DNA of 55,286 bases, taken from positions 1 through 55,286 of the forward strand of contig NZ_PHSN01000031.1 in assembly GCF_002871005.1 (NCBI RefSeq), written 5' to 3'. Source of the DNA: Acidimangrovimonas sediminis (lineage in GTDB: Bacteria; Pseudomonadota; Alphaproteobacteria; Rhodobacterales; Rhodobacteraceae). Position 1 is the stretch's first letter, and the number at the start of each line of letters is the position of its first letter. The translations under genes and the position numbers were made by a program. The notes below the pieces were generated by a model that searched no databases, had not been told where the DNA came from, and saw nothing but the letters and a program-made list of their open reading frames with translations. Shown here piece by piece: positions 1 through 9,115 of this stretch.

Positions 1-133
1 TCGGGGGTGGAAACACATTGTTCCGTTGGCTGTGTCCCAGATGCCGGAATGCGTCGCAGCATCCTGTGGGGGCGTTTCTTTTGTTTTCTGGGCCGGCTGG
101 GCAGAGAGCGACGGGGGAAGGGCAGGACACCGC

Positions 134-156
134 GTAGGGTGCGTTTCAACGCGCCC
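134..156. repeat. REP-like palindrome, copy 1
   Basis: An inverted repeat (GTAGGGTGCGTT, one spacer base pair, then AACGCGCCC) lies just past the 3' end of the minus-strand paoC gene. Nearly the same sequence recurs at 6815-6840, also at a gene end. Stem-loop formation would suit a transcription terminator or mRNA 3' stabiliser. The rest of positions 1-184 shows no gene I can support. Confidence 0.55.
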
Positions 157-184
157 CCACCGCGCCTGTCCCCCGCCGCCGGAT

Positions 185-2386
185 TCATGCCCGGCCCAGC
201 CCGTCCAGTCCCGCGATCACCTTGTCGGGCGTCGCCGGGTAGTCGCGCAGCCGAAGCCCTGTCGCGTTGTGCACGGCATTCAGCACCGCCGCACCCGCGC
301 CCGAGATCCCCAGCTCGCCGATCCCTTTCGACTGCATCGGGTTGGCCTCGTCGTCGCGCTCGGGCAGGAACACCACCTCCAGCGCGCGCGGAATGTCCGC
401 ATGGGCCGGAACATGGTAATTGGCCAGATCGCGGCCGACGATATGCCCGGTGCGCGGATCATGCTCCAGCGCCTCGTGCAGTGCCGCGCCGACGCCCCAG
501 ATCATGCCGCCGACCGCCTGGCTGCGCGCGGTCTTGGCGTTCAGCACCCGGCCGATGCCGAACACCCCCAGCATCCGCCGCACCCGGATCTCGCCGGTGA
601 CGTCGCTGACCGCCACCTCGGCGAAATGCGCCCCGAAGCCCGAGGAGAAGTGGCTCTTGGCCGTCTCGCCCTTCTCGATCTTCGCCTCCATCGCCAGCGG
701 CTCGGAGACCAGATCGGCGAGCCGGTGCCGCGTGCCCCCGGCCTCGACCGTGCCGTCGGCGAAACGCACGGTGTTCGGCGCGCCGCCGATCCGCTCGATC
801 AGCGTCTCGCGGATCTTGCGGGCGGCAAGGAACACCGCCGAACCGGCCGACGAGGCGCCGAACGACCCGCCCGAGCCGGAGGAGGGCGGCAGGTCGCTGT
901 CCGCCAGCCGTACCTCGACCTGATCGGGGGCGAGGCCCAGCACCTCGGCCACGATCTGGGCGAAGATCGCGTAGGTGCCGGTGCCGATGTCGGTCATGTC
1001 GGTCTCGACCACCGCGCCCGAGGGGCCGAGCGTGACCCGCGCCGCCGAGGGGATGAGCAGGTTCGTGCGCGCGGCCGAGGCAAGCCCCATGCCGATGCGC
1101 CACTCCCCCTCGCGCCGCGTGCCGGTTTCGGGGCGTGCGTCCCAGCCAAAGCGGCGCGCGCCGTCGCGCAGGCTTTCGGCCAGCGCATGGGCGGTGAAGG
1201 CCTGGCCGGTCTCGGGATGCGTCTCGGGGATGTTGCGCAGCCGCAGGTCCAGCGGGTCGAGGTTCAGCCTTTCGGCCAGCTCGTCCATGGCGCATTCGAG
1301 GGCGAGCATCCCCACCGCTTCGCCCGGCGCGCGGACCGACCCGGCGGGGGTGCGGTGGTTGCGCGACACGTGCTGGCGCATCAGCCGGCTGGGGGCGGCA
1401 TAGAGGAACCGGGTGGCGGCGCTGACGGGTTCGAGGAACCCCTGGTCCGCCACGTTCGACACCCGGTCGTCATGCCCGATGGCGGTCAGCCTGCCTTCGG
1501 CATCCGCGGCGAGGCGCAGGCGCTGCCAGGTCTCCGACCGGCGCAGGACGGCGTCGAACACGGTCTGGCGCGCCATCACCACCCGGACCGGTCGGTCGAG
1601 GGCGCGCGACGCCACCGCCGCCGCGACATGCTCGGCCGAAATCCCCAGCTTGGAGCCGAAGCCGCCACCCACGTAGGGGGCCAGCAGCCGAACCTTGTCA
1701 GGATCCAGGCTCAGCGCATCGGCCAGCTCCGCCTTGTTGAACTGCAGCATCTGAAGCGCCCCGTGCAGCGTCAGCCGCCCGTCCTGCCACTCGGCCACCG
1801 CCGCGTGCGGTTCCATCGCCGCGGCGGCATGGCCGGGGGTGGTGTAGGTCAGATCGACCGAGGCGGCCGCCGCAGACATCGCGGCCTCAAGGTCGCCGGT
1901 CTCGGTATCGCCGCCGGAATTCGCCTCCAGCGGCGTGGCCGAGGGATCGACCGGTGCGCCGGGCACCTCGTCATAGGAGATGCCGATGCGCGCTGCCGCA
2001 TCGCGCGCCACCTCGAAGCTTTCGGCGACGACAAGGCCGATCGGCTGACCGTGATAGCCCACCGCCCCGTCCGGTTGCAGCGGCGCCGCGGTCGACATGC
2101 CCTGCGCCGGAAGTGCCACGAACTCCGGCCCGTGGAACAACCCCAGGTATCCGGGCAGGTCCTTCACTGCGCCTTCGTCGAAGCCGGTCACGCGGCCATG
2201 GGTGATCGTGGCGCGCAGAAGCACCCCGTGCACGAGGCCGTCAGGCCGCTGCTCGGCCGCATAGGGGGCACGGCCGGTCACCTTCAACAGGCCCTCGGGC
2301 CGGTCCATCGGGGCGCCGATCACGCCCTGGCCGGTTTCGTCCAGCAGACGCGGTTGCGCCTCGTTCATTCTGAAAAGCTCGGTCAT
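185..2386 (-). CDS. paoC: PaoC-like molybdopterin-binding subunit of aldehyde oxidoreductase
   Basis: This is the large catalytic subunit of a xanthine-oxidase-family enzyme that oxidises aldehydes to acids. The 733-residue length matches E. coli PaoC (about 732). Visible motifs are GGGFGSK near residue 240 for the molybdenum cofactor, a MEPH motif near 190, and KGIGELG near 690 holding the expected catalytic glutamate. Its start overlaps the FAD-subunit stop by four bases (ATGA), so the three subunits are translationally coupled in the order 2Fe-2S, FAD, Mo. The Pao assignment rests mainly on the accompanying FAD and 2Fe-2S subunits; a xanthine or other purine substrate is less likely but not excluded. 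The family chaperone gene (paoD/xdhC) is not in the window. Confidence 0.85.
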   Translation of the reverse strand: MTELFRMNEAQPRLLDETGQGVIGAPMDRPEGLLKVTGRAPYAAEQRPDGLVHGVLLRATITHGRVTGFDEGAVKDLPGYLGLFHGPEFVALPAQGMSTAAPLQPDGAVGYHGQPIGLVVAESFEVARDAAARIGISYDEVPGAPVDPSATPLEANSGGDTETGDLEAAMSAAAASVDLTYTTPGHAAAAMEPHAAVAEWQDGRLTLHGALQMLQFNKAELADALSLDPDKVRLLAPYVGGGFGSKLGISAEHVAAAVASRALDRPVRVVMARQTVFDAVLRRSETWQRLRLAADAEGRLTAIGHDDRVSNVADQGFLEPVSAATRFLYAAPSRLMRQHVSRNHRTPAGSVRAPGEAVGMLALECAMDELAERLNLDPLDLRLRNIPETHPETGQAFTAHALAESLRDGARRFGWDARPETGTRREGEWRIGMGLASAARTNLLIPSAARVTLGPSGAVVETDMTDIGTGTYAIFAQIVAEVLGLAPDQVEVRLADSDLPPSSGSGGSFGASSAGSAVFLAARKIRETLIERIGGAPNTVRFADGTVEAGGTRHRLADLVSEPLAMEAKIEKGETAKSHFSSGFGAHFAEVAVSDVTGEIRVRRMLGVFGIGRVLNAKTARSQAVGGMIWGVGAALHEALEHDPRTGHIVGRDLANYHVPAHADIPRALEVVFLPERDDEANPMQSKGIGELGISGAGAAVLNAVHNATGLRLRDYPATPDKVIAGLDGLGRA

Positions 2387-3408
2387 GCCGGCACCTCCAC
2401 CTTGTCCGTCCCGGTCGAGGCCGGAGCAAGGCCCGTCGTCTCGGCCAGCACCGCCGCCAGCGCGCGGCGGGTCATCGCGAGTTTGAAATCGTTGCCCGCA
2501 TCGGTCACCGCACCGTCCAGCACCGCCTCGGCCACCTCGGCGAAAAGCGCCTCGGACGGGGCCTTGCCAATCAGCAGCGCCTCGGCCCTGCCATCGCGCC
2601 AGGGCCGCGGGGCGAGGCCGCCAAAGGCGAGTGCGGCCCGGGTGATGCGGCCATCCTCGACCGCGACCACGGCGGCCACCGAGACCAGCGCGAAGGCATA
2701 GGAGGCGCGGTCGCGGATCTTGCGATAGGCCTGCACGGCGCCCGCATCTGGCGCGGGCAGGTGCACGGCGGTGATGATCTCTCCGGGGGCGAGGGTGGTT
2801 TCCACCTCGGGAGTATCGCCCGGCAGGCGGTAGAGATCGTCAAGTCCGATCCGCCGCAGCGTGCCGTCCGGGGCGTGCACCTCGACCTCGGCATCCAGAG
2901 CGCGCAGCGCCACCGCCATGTCCGAGGGATGCGCCGCGCGGCAGGCAGGCGAGGTTCCGAGGATCGCGAGCATCCGCGTCACCCCGCCCTCGGCGGCACA
3001 GCCCGCTCCGGGTTCGCGCTTGTTGCAGGCCATCGCCGGGTCGTAGAAATACGGGCAGCGAGTGCGTTGCAGCAAGTTCCCGCCCGTCGTCGCCTTGTTG
3101 CGGATCTGCCCCGAGGCGCCGGCCAGCAGGGCACGCGACAACACCGGGTAGGCATGGCGCACGCGCGGGTCGGCGGCGAGGTCGGCATTGCGCACCAGCG
3201 CGCCGATCCTCAGGCCGCCCGCTTCGGCCTCGATCCGGTCGAGGCCTGGCAGGCGGTTGATGTCGACCAGCGTCTCGGGCGCCATGACCTGCAGCTTCAT
3301 GAGGTCGAGAAGGTTGGTGCCGCCCGCAATGATCCGGGCGCCGGGGGCATCCAGCGCGTCGGTCGCGGCGTCAAGGCTGTCGGGTCGGGTATAGTCGAAA
3401 GGTCTCAT
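2383..3408 (-). CDS. paoB: PaoB-like FAD subunit with extra 4Fe-4S cluster
   Basis: This is the 341-residue FAD-binding subunit of the molybdenum hydroxylase. The N-terminal half has the family flavin-binding signature ([13 protein letters not shown], then ATTGGNLLQ). Four cysteines at about residues 118, 128, 137 and 156 ([23 protein letters not shown]) match the additional 4Fe-4S insert that distinguishes PaoB/YagS from ordinary xanthine dehydrogenase FAD subunits. This is the best evidence for aldehyde oxidoreductase rather than purine oxidation. Its ends overlap both neighbours by four bases, as expected for stoichiometric subunits of one operon. Confidence 0.87.
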   Translation of the reverse strand: MRPFDYTRPDSLDAATDALDAPGARIIAGGTNLLDLMKLQVMAPETLVDINRLPGLDRIEAEAGGLRIGALVRNADLAADPRVRHAYPVLSRALLAGASGQIRNKATTGGNLLQRTRCPYFYDPAMACNKREPGAGCAAEGGVTRMLAILGTSPACRAAHPSDMAVALRALDAEVEVHAPDGTLRRIGLDDLYRLPGDTPEVETTLAPGEIITAVHLPAPDAGAVQAYRKIRDRASYAFALVSVAAVVAVEDGRITRAALAFGGLAPRPWRDGRAEALLIGKAPSEALFAEVAEAVLDGAVTDAGNDFKLAMTRRALAAVLAETTGLAPASTGTDKVEVPA

Positions 3409-3914
3409 TCGCGTTCCTCCCCCACCGCGGCCTCGATTGCCTCGCGGATGAAGGGATAGGCCGAGCAGCGGCAGAGGTTGCCGCTCATCCGTTCGGCGAT
3501 CTCGGCATCGGTCATCTCGGGCTCAGCCGTCAGGCTGTCAGTGACGTGACTGGGGCTGCCGTCGCGCAGTTCGGCCAGCATGCCGGTGGCCGACATGATC
3601 TGGCCCGGGGTGCAATAGCCGCACTGGAACCCGTCGCAGCGGACGAATTCGCGTTGCAGGGGCGCGGGGGCCTCGGGCGTGCCCAGCCCCTCGATCGTGG
3701 TGATCTCGGCGCCGTCGTGCATCACGGCCAAGGTCAGGCAGGCATTCACGCGGCGGCCGTCGATCAGCACGGTGCAGGCGCCGCACTGGCCGTGGTCGCA
3801 GCCTTTCTTGGTGCCGTTCAGGCCGAGGTGGTCGCGCAGCGCGTCGAGCACCGTGACCCGGGGGTCGAGGTCCAGCTCTCCGGGCGCGCCGTTGATGGTC
3901 CAGCGAAGTTTCAT
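3405..3914 (-). CDS. paoA: PaoA-like 2Fe-2S subunit
   Basis: This is a 169-residue electron-transfer subunit with two 2Fe-2S clusters: C39, C44, C47 and C59 (plant-ferredoxin type), and C98, C101, C148 and C150 (helical domain). The block [17 protein letters not shown] and the following [10 protein letters not shown] closely resemble E. coli PaoA. I chose the ATG at 3914 because GGAAGG precedes it at good spacing and homology begins there; the open frame runs further upstream but carries no family sequence. E. coli PaoA has a twin-arginine leader of about 50 residues and is periplasmic. No such leader is visible here, so this enzyme is probably cytoplasmic. An EcfG-type promoter (4012-4036) lies about 100 bases upstream. 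Confidence 0.87.
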   Translation of the reverse strand: MKLRWTINGAPGELDLDPRVTVLDALRDHLGLNGTKKGCDHGQCGACTVLIDGRRVNACLTLAVMHDGAEITTIEGLGTPEAPAPLQREFVRCDGFQCGYCTPGQIMSATGMLAELRDGSPSHVTDSLTAEPEMTDAEIAERMSGNLCRCSAYPFIREAIEAAVGEERE

Positions 3915-4011
3915 GGGGGTCCTTCCGGATGTGCCGCCCCGGATCGTCGGCCCGCTTTTTTTCGGGGGGCTGAGACGCGGCGGTCGGGACTGTCTTGAGT
4001 GGCGATGGTGA

Positions 4012-4036
4012 AACGTGCCCCGGGCGGATGAGTTCC
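4012..4036 (-). promoter_or_regulatory. EcfG-type general stress promoter for the pao operon
   Basis: On the minus strand GGAAC (4036-4032) is followed after exactly 16 bases by CGTT (4015-4012). This is the full alphaproteobacterial EcfG consensus, placed about 100 bases upstream of paoA and pointing at it. The functional call is an inference from the consensus. Confidence 0.6.
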
Positions 4037-4101
4037 GGCCCGGTTCTGGCGAAGGGCCGTCGCAGGGATGACAGCCGCGTGAGGTGATGGCGTCGGGGGC
4101 G

Positions 4102-4126
4102 GGAACAGGGCCGGTGGCACGGCGTT
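4102..4126 (+). promoter_or_regulatory. EcfG-type general stress promoter for otsB
   Basis: GGAAC (4102-4106), 16 bases, then CGTT (4123-4126) is a perfect match to the EcfG consensus. It points to otsB, whose start lies about 150 bases downstream. The 3915-4274 intergenic region otherwise holds only this site, its divergent partner and a long untranslated leader. Confidence 0.62.
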
Positions 4127-4274
4127 GTGTCGTGGTGGCGGCGCTCACTCTGCCCTCACACGGCGCGGACCGATCCATGGCGGATCGTACCGGCGCTGGC
4201 TGAGGGGAGGGCGTGCCGCTTGAAAGCAGACGCCGCATCATGGGCCACACGAAGGGCCACGCGAAGGGAACGTC

Positions 4275-5045
4275 ATGACCAGTGCACATCAGCCGCAAGA
4301 CGCAGACCTGCTGCCGCGCCCCGGCGACTGGGAAGGCTGGGCGCTGTTTCTCGATTTCGACGGCACGCTGGCGCCGCTCGAGTCCCGGCCCGAGCAGGTG
4401 TTCCTGCCGGCGCGCGAACGCCTGCTAATGGAGCGGCTGCACCATGCCACCGGCGGGGCGGTGGCCGTGATCACCGGGCGCGCGCTCGACGATATCCGGA
4501 AGATGACCGAGGGCCTCACGCTGGTGCTGAGCGGGTCGCACGGCGTGGAGACGCTCTGGCCCGGCGAGACGCCTCGGCTGGCCGAGGGGGTGTTCGAGGC
4601 GCTGGAGGCGCCGCATGATGCCCTTGCCGCCTTCGCCGCGCCGCGCGGCCTGCTGCTGGAGCGCAAGCCCGGCGCGGTGGCCCTGCATTACCGCGGGCAC
4701 GAGGCTCTGGGCGCCGCCTGCCGCGAGGCGGTCGACCGCGCGGTCGCCGAGAGTTCGGGGGACGGCGGGATCGAGTTGCGAGCCATGCACGGTACGCTGG
4801 TCAGCGAGGTCGCGCCGGCCGGTGTCGACAAGGGCACGGCGCTGAGCGGTCTGATGGAACGTGCGCCGTTCTCCGCCCGCCGCCCGCTGATGGCCGGCGA
4901 TGACCTGACCGACGAGGACGGCATCCGCGCCGCGCAGGCGCTTGGCGGTTCCGGTATCCGCATCGGTGGGCCTGACAGCGACGCCCGGGTCCGCTTTCCG
5001 CGCCGCGCGGCCTTCATAGACTGGCTTGAGGCGGCGCTGGGCTAG
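4275..5045 (+). CDS. otsB: trehalose-6-phosphate phosphatase
   Basis: OtsB removes phosphate from trehalose 6-phosphate, the second step of trehalose synthesis from UDP-glucose and glucose 6-phosphate. The 256-residue protein has the HAD-family nucleophile motif LDFDGTLAP (Asp27 and Asp29), ITGR and SGSHGVE in the cap region, and the magnesium motif GDDLTDEDG near 212. Length is normal for the family. The start is supported by AAGGGA six bases upstream. It is followed by otsA after 317 bases, and each gene has its own EcfG-type promoter. Trehalose is a compatible solute, which fits stress control. Confidence 0.95.
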   Translation: MTSAHQPQDADLLPRPGDWEGWALFLDFDGTLAPLESRPEQVFLPARERLLMERLHHATGGAVAVITGRALDDIRKMTEGLTLVLSGSHGVETLWPGETPRLAEGVFEALEAPHDALAAFAAPRGLLLERKPGAVALHYRGHEALGAACREAVDRAVAESSGDGGIELRAMHGTLVSEVAPAGVDKGTALSGLMERAPFSARRPLMAGDDLTDEDGIRAAQALGGSGIRIGGPDSDARVRFPRRAAFIDWLEAALG

Positions 5046-5139
5046 CGCGCGCCCGGGGTTGGGGGGCAGGGGCGCCGCCCCGGCCGCGTTTCCCCGGGGC
5101 CTTGATCGCGCGAGTATGTCGGGCGATATCATGAAGTGC

Positions 5140-5165
5140 GGAACACCTCGCCGCGTTGCAGCGTT
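5140..5165 (+). promoter_or_regulatory. EcfG-type general stress promoter for otsA
   Basis: GGAAC (5140-5144), 17 bases, then CGTT (5162-5165) matches the EcfG consensus in the otsB-otsA gap, about 200 bases upstream of otsA. The same gap (5046-5362) also holds GC-rich inverted repeats near 5050-5100 that may end otsB transcripts. No gene is seen there. Confidence 0.58.
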
Positions 5166-5362
5166 GATCTGGTGACGGGACCAGGGCACCGCGGAAATTT
5201 CGCCGCGGCCCGCGGTCCGCCCGGCACACCGCCCCTGAAGCCCGTCCGCAGTGAACTGCCATCAGTGAGCTGGCCCCGGCGATCCCGGCCAGGGATCGCC
5301 TCTCCCGGTGAGTTGGTCGTGCAGTCTGCGTTCACCGAAGCACCCGGGCCGAAAAGGATGCC

Positions 5363-6760
5363 ATGACTGAGCGGTTGATCGTCGTCTCCAACAGGATCCC
5401 CACCAAGGCGCCGTCCTCGGGCGGGCTGGTGGTCGCGCTGCACGAGGCGCTGGCCGAACGCGGCGGGGTTTGGATCGGGGCACATCCCGACGCGGGCGAC
5501 GAGAAGGGGCTGTTCAGCATCGGCGACACCCCCTACCAGCGCCTGGCCTTCCGGCTGAGCGAGCAGGAATACGAGGATTACTATCTCGGTTTTTCCAATT
5601 CCGTGCTCTGGCCGCTGTTCCACCGCCGTTCCGATCTGGTCGAGCTGCGCTCCGGCTATTCGGCGGGGTACCGCAGGCTGAACGCCCGGCTGGCGGGGAT
5701 GATCGCCCGGATGATCGAGCCGGGCGATACGATCTGGGTGCATGATTACCATCTCCTGCCGCTGGCGCAGGAGCTGCGCGCGCTGGGGGTGACCAACCGC
5801 ATCGGGTTCTTCCTGCACATCCCGTTTCCTGCCCTGGGTGACCTGGCCGTGCTGCCCTATCCGGAGGCCTTTGCCGGCTGGCTGGCGGCCTATACCCTGG
5901 TGGGGTTGCAGACCCAGGCCGATACCGCGCGCTGCCTCGAGATGTTCCGCTCGGACCCGAGGGCCGAATTCCTGCCGGACGGCGCGGTGAAGTTCGATGG
6001 CGGGGTGGTCTCGGTCCGCTCCTTCCCGATCGGGATCGACGACGAGGGGTTTCGCGACCTAGCCGCGCGCGAGGCGCCCAACCCCTTCGGCAAGGATGCC
6101 CCCGAGGATCTGATCATCGGCGTCGACCGGCTGGATTACACCAAGGGGTTGCCGAACCGCTTCCGCGCCTTCGAGGCCTATCTCGACCGGTACGCCGCGG
6201 GCCGCCGCCCGACGCTTCTTCAGATCGCCCCGCCGACACGCGAGCAGGTCGAGGCCTATCGCCAGATCCGTGCCGAGCTCGAGGAGATCTCGGGCCAGAT
6301 CAACGGCCGGCACGCCGAGCTGGACTGGACGCCGATCCGCTACATTCATCGGCCGGTGGGGCGCGAGACGCTGGCGCTTCTCTATCGCATGGCGCGGGTC
6401 TGCCTGGTGACCTCGCTCGCCGACGGGATGAACCTTGTGGCCAAGGAATACGTGGCGGCGCAGGACCGGGCCGATCCCGGCGTTCTGGTGCTGTCGCGCT
6501 TTGCCGGCGCGGCGGAGGAGATGGAAGACGCCCTGCTGGTCAACCCCTACGACACCGACGATTGCGCCAGGGCAATCGACATGGCCCTGAAGATGCCACT
6601 GTCCGAGCGGATCCGGCGCAACGAGGCAAGCCTCGCCGCCGTGGAACGCACGCGGGTTTCGACCTGGACGGGGCATTTCCTCGACGTGCTGGCGACGGTA
6701 CCGCTGCAACCGGGCGGCGCCGACATGATGGCGCGGGAATGGTCGCTGGGCGGGAAGTGA
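5363..6760 (+). CDS. otsA: trehalose-6-phosphate synthase (GT20)
   Basis: OtsA joins UDP-glucose to glucose 6-phosphate to make trehalose 6-phosphate in the cytoplasm. The 465-residue protein opens with RLIVVSNRIP, continues with GGLVVAL, and has WVHDYHLLPLAQELR near 130, FFLHIPFP near 150, GVDRLDYTKGLPNRF near 255 (phosphate-binding Arg and Lys) and LADGMNLVAKEYVAAQ near 355. These are the classical GT20 motifs, and the length matches E. coli OtsA (about 474). AAGGA precedes the ATG by five bases. The gene converges with the MscS-type channel gene. Confidence 0.95.
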   Translation: MTERLIVVSNRIPTKAPSSGGLVVALHEALAERGGVWIGAHPDAGDEKGLFSIGDTPYQRLAFRLSEQEYEDYYLGFSNSVLWPLFHRRSDLVELRSGYSAGYRRLNARLAGMIARMIEPGDTIWVHDYHLLPLAQELRALGVTNRIGFFLHIPFPALGDLAVLPYPEAFAGWLAAYTLVGLQTQADTARCLEMFRSDPRAEFLPDGAVKFDGGVVSVRSFPIGIDDEGFRDLAAREAPNPFGKDAPEDLIIGVDRLDYTKGLPNRFRAFEAYLDRYAAGRRPTLLQIAPPTREQVEAYRQIRAELEEISGQINGRHAELDWTPIRYIHRPVGRETLALLYRMARVCLVTSLADGMNLVAKEYVAAQDRADPGVLVLSRFAGAAEEMEDALLVNPYDTDDCARAIDMALKMPLSERIRRNEASLAAVERTRVSTWTGHFLDVLATVPLQPGGADMMAREWSLGGK

Positions 6761-6814
6761 GGGGGGCACCCGCCACCCGCCACCCGTCTTGCCCGGATCC
6801 GTCCCGAGCGCGCG

Positions 6815-6840
6815 GTAGGGTGCGTTTGAACGCGCCCTAC
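6815..6840. terminator. REP-like palindrome between convergent genes, copy 2
   Basis: GTAGGGTGCGTT, two bases, AACGCGCCCTAC forms a 12-bp stem with one G-T type mismatch. It lies between the convergent otsA and mscS genes and contains the mscS stop codon (6837-6839). The sequence recurs at 134-156. It probably ends transcription from both sides, although there is no clear T-tract. Confidence 0.5.
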
Positions 6841-7949
6841 GGGGCCGGCGGTTCGTCCATCTGCCGCAGGGCGACCTCGCCCCGGGTCTTGGGAAGGGCG
6901 CCCGGCATTTCGGCCTGAAGCCAGCCGATCAGTTTTTCCCGGATCTCGCAGCGCAAATCGAAGGTCGTGGGCCCGTTCTTGGCCGAGGCGAGGATGCGCA
7001 CCTGCATCACCCGTTCCTCGAACTCCGTCACCTGCACGGCGAAGACCTTGCCATCCCACCGGGGGGAGGCGTGAACGATCTCATCGGTCTTTTCGCGGAC
7101 CCGCGCAACATCGGCGGTCAGGTCGAGATAGATCATCACCGTGCCGATCAGTGCCGCGCTTTCGCGGGTCCAGTTCTGGAACGGCTGTTCGATGAAATAG
7201 GACAGGGGCACGACGAGGCGGCGCCAGTCCCAGATCCGGATCACGACGTAGGTCGAGGTGATCTCCTCGACATTGCCCCATTCACCGTCGACGATCAGCG
7301 CGTCGTCGATGCGGATCGGCTGGGTGATGGCCAGCTGGATCCCGGCGAACAGGTTCTTCAGAAGCGGTTGCAGCGCAAGGCCCACGACGACCGAGGCCGC
7401 GCCACCCGCAGCCAGGAGCGACACGCCGTATTGCCGCACCGCCGGAAAGGTCATCAGCGCGGCGGCGATGGCGAAGACGATCACCAGGATCCGCGCCACG
7501 CGAAGCAGGATGCGGGCCTGAGTGACGTGCTTGCGGGCAAGCAGGTTGTCCTCGGTATCCAGCTTGAAGCGGCGCAGGTGGATCGTCGTCCAGATGTAAA
7601 GCGCGGTATCGGACAGCCACGCGATGTCGAGGATCAGCGCGACGAAGAGGATCCGCCCGATCACCGTGGCCGCGCCATAGCCGACGGGCGCGAACGTCGT
7701 GGCAAGCCCCAGCGCGAGGATCAGCAGCATCAGCCGCACCGGCGGCGCGCCGCGCCCCACAAGCGAGCGCCAGAACAGGTCGCGCCCCGCGACCGCGCGG
7801 TTCAGCAGGTTCAGCGCGATGCGCGCAACCACCAGCGCCACCAGCGCCGCCACGACATAGACCAGGACAGTGACCGCCCAGTCCGGCAGATAGGCCTGCA
7901 CCCGGACGACGGCCCGAGTCAGCTCCGTGTCGATCTGGTCTGCCGTCAT
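6837..7949 (-). CDS. MscS-family mechanosensitive channel
   Basis: This 370-residue inner-membrane protein would release solutes on hypo-osmotic shock. Several hydrophobic segments fill the first 150 residues. The MscS core follows: a pore helix rich in Gly and Ala (LLAAGGAASVVVGLALQPLL), then the beta domain with IDDALIVDGEWGNVEEI and a C-terminal alpha/beta part. I prefer the ATG at 7949 because GGAG lies six bases upstream; an upstream ATG would add 19 polar residues without homology. Position behind the trehalose genes fits osmotic adaptation, but no EcfG-type site was found ahead of it. Confidence 0.88.
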   Translation of the reverse strand: MTADQIDTELTRAVVRVQAYLPDWAVTVLVYVVAALVALVVARIALNLLNRAVAGRDLFWRSLVGRGAPPVRLMLLILALGLATTFAPVGYGAATVIGRILFVALILDIAWLSDTALYIWTTIHLRRFKLDTEDNLLARKHVTQARILLRVARILVIVFAIAAALMTFPAVRQYGVSLLAAGGAASVVVGLALQPLLKNLFAGIQLAITQPIRIDDALIVDGEWGNVEEITSTYVVIRIWDWRRLVVPLSYFIEQPFQNWTRESAALIGTVMIYLDLTADVARVREKTDEIVHASPRWDGKVFAVQVTEFEERVMQVRILASAKNGPTTFDLRCEIREKLIGWLQAEMPGALPKTRGEVALRQMDEPPAP

Positions 7950-8056
7950 TCGCACTCCGCCTTGCCGCGTTGCAGAAAAGATGGGGCGCGGCGCGCGGCA
8001 AGTCAAACTGCCTGGCCAGATGGGCCGCGCGGGAGGGCGCCGCCCGTCTGGTCGCC

Positions 8057-9115
8057 TCAGGCGGCGGTTCGGTCGCGGGGCAGAATGCGGGCGCGGTCCA
8101 TGTTCCAGTCGACGGCGACCTCGGTCCCGGGCAGAAGTGCGCCCGCCTCGGGGGTGGCGAGGTCGGCGTGGATCTCGGCCCCGCCGGGAAGCGCCACGGA
8201 CACTCGGGTCTGTGCGCCCATGAAGGTCTGCGCCCGCACCGTGCCGCGACGGCCACCCTCCACCATGGGCGACAGGCGCACGTCCTCGGGCCGGAGGTAG
8301 ATGGTCACCTGGGTGCCCGTGGTCATGCCGTGGTCCGGAGGCGCGGGCAGAACCTCGGACCCCAGCACCACGCCACCCTCGGCGACATGGCCCTCCAGCC
8401 GGCTGGAAATGCCGATGAACCCCGCGACGAAGGCGGTCGCCGGACGCTGGTAGATCGCCTGCGGGGTGTCGAACTGGTCGATCCGACCGTGGTTCATCAC
8501 CGCCACCCGGTCCGAGACCGACAGCGCCTCTTCCTGGTCGTGGGTCACGAAGATGGTGGTCACCCCGGTCTCCTGTTGGATACGCCGGATCTCGTCGCGC
8601 AACTGAACCCGCACGCGGGCGTCGAGGGCCGAAAGGGGTTCGTCCAGCAACAGAAGGCTGGGGCTGATCGCCAGCGCCCGGGCCAACGCCACGCGCTGCT
8701 GCTGGCCGCCCGACAACTGGTGCGGATACTTGTGGCGAAAGGCGCCAAGGCCCACCAGCTCCATGAGGTCGTCGACCCGCGCGGCCCGCCTGCGCCCCTC
8801 GGTCCGGCGAACCTTGAGGCCGAAGGCCACGTTCTCGGCCGCCGTCATGTTGGGGAACAGCGAATAGGCCTGGAACACCATCCCCATGTTGCGCCGGTTC
8901 GGCGCCATGGCCGAGATGTCGGCGCCATCGAGCATGACGGCTCCGCTGTCGGCCGTCTCCAGCCCCGCGATGATCCGCAGTAGCGTGGTCTTGCCGCAGC
9001 CCGAGGGGCCCAGCAATGTCACCAGCTCGCCCTCGGCGAAGGTGAGGCCCGCGTCGCGCAAGACATGTTGCGGACCGTAGGACTTGTTGACGTCACGAAT
9101 TTCCAGACGGGCCAT
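8057..9115 (-). CDS. ABC importer ATPase, PotA/FbpC type (Pho-box operon)
   Basis: This 352-residue ATPase energises an importer for a small anionic solute. It shows Walker A GPSGCGKTT near residue 36, a Q-loop (MVFQAYSLFPNM), signature LSGGQQQRVALARAL, Walker B LLLDEPLSALD, H-loop VTHDQEEA and a TOBE-like C-terminal third. The start overlaps the permease stop (TGATG), which fixes it at 9115 although the open frame extends upstream. It is last in the operon SBP, permease, permease, ATPase. That order resembles the 2-aminoethylphosphonate importer PhnSTUV; the substrate is inferred from the Pho box upstream. Confidence 0.85.
   Translation of the reverse strand: MARLEIRDVNKSYGPQHVLRDAGLTFAEGELVTLLGPSGCGKTTLLRIIAGLETADSGAVMLDGADISAMAPNRRNMGMVFQAYSLFPNMTAAENVAFGLKVRRTEGRRRAARVDDLMELVGLGAFRHKYPHQLSGGQQQRVALARALAISPSLLLLDEPLSALDARVRVQLRDEIRRIQQETGVTTIFVTHDQEEALSVSDRVAVMNHGRIDQFDTPQAIYQRPATAFVAGFIGISSRLEGHVAEGGVVLGSEVLPAPPDHGMTTGTQVTIYLRPEDVRLSPMVEGGRRGTVRAQTFMGAQTRVSVALPGGAEIHADLATPEAGALLPGTEVAVDWNMDRARILPRDRTAA

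Noticed and set aside
26-2701. Very long plus-strand frame (891 codons) over paoC and paoB
   Set aside because: It is the shadow of the minus-strand genes in GC-rich DNA: Arg/His/Gly-rich product, no recognisable domain, while the opposite frame has clear molybdenum-enzyme motifs.
185-3914. Xanthine dehydrogenase for purine breakdown, linked to the PuuE-like operon
   Set aside because: The four-cysteine insert in the FAD subunit and the PaoA-like 2Fe-2S subunit point to a Pao-type aldehyde oxidoreductase; the PuuE-like operon is 25 kb away.
3951-3966. T-rich run in the pao-ots gap as a terminator
   Set aside because: The flanking bases form only a weak stem and it lies between two divergent promoters and the paoA start, where no transcript should end.
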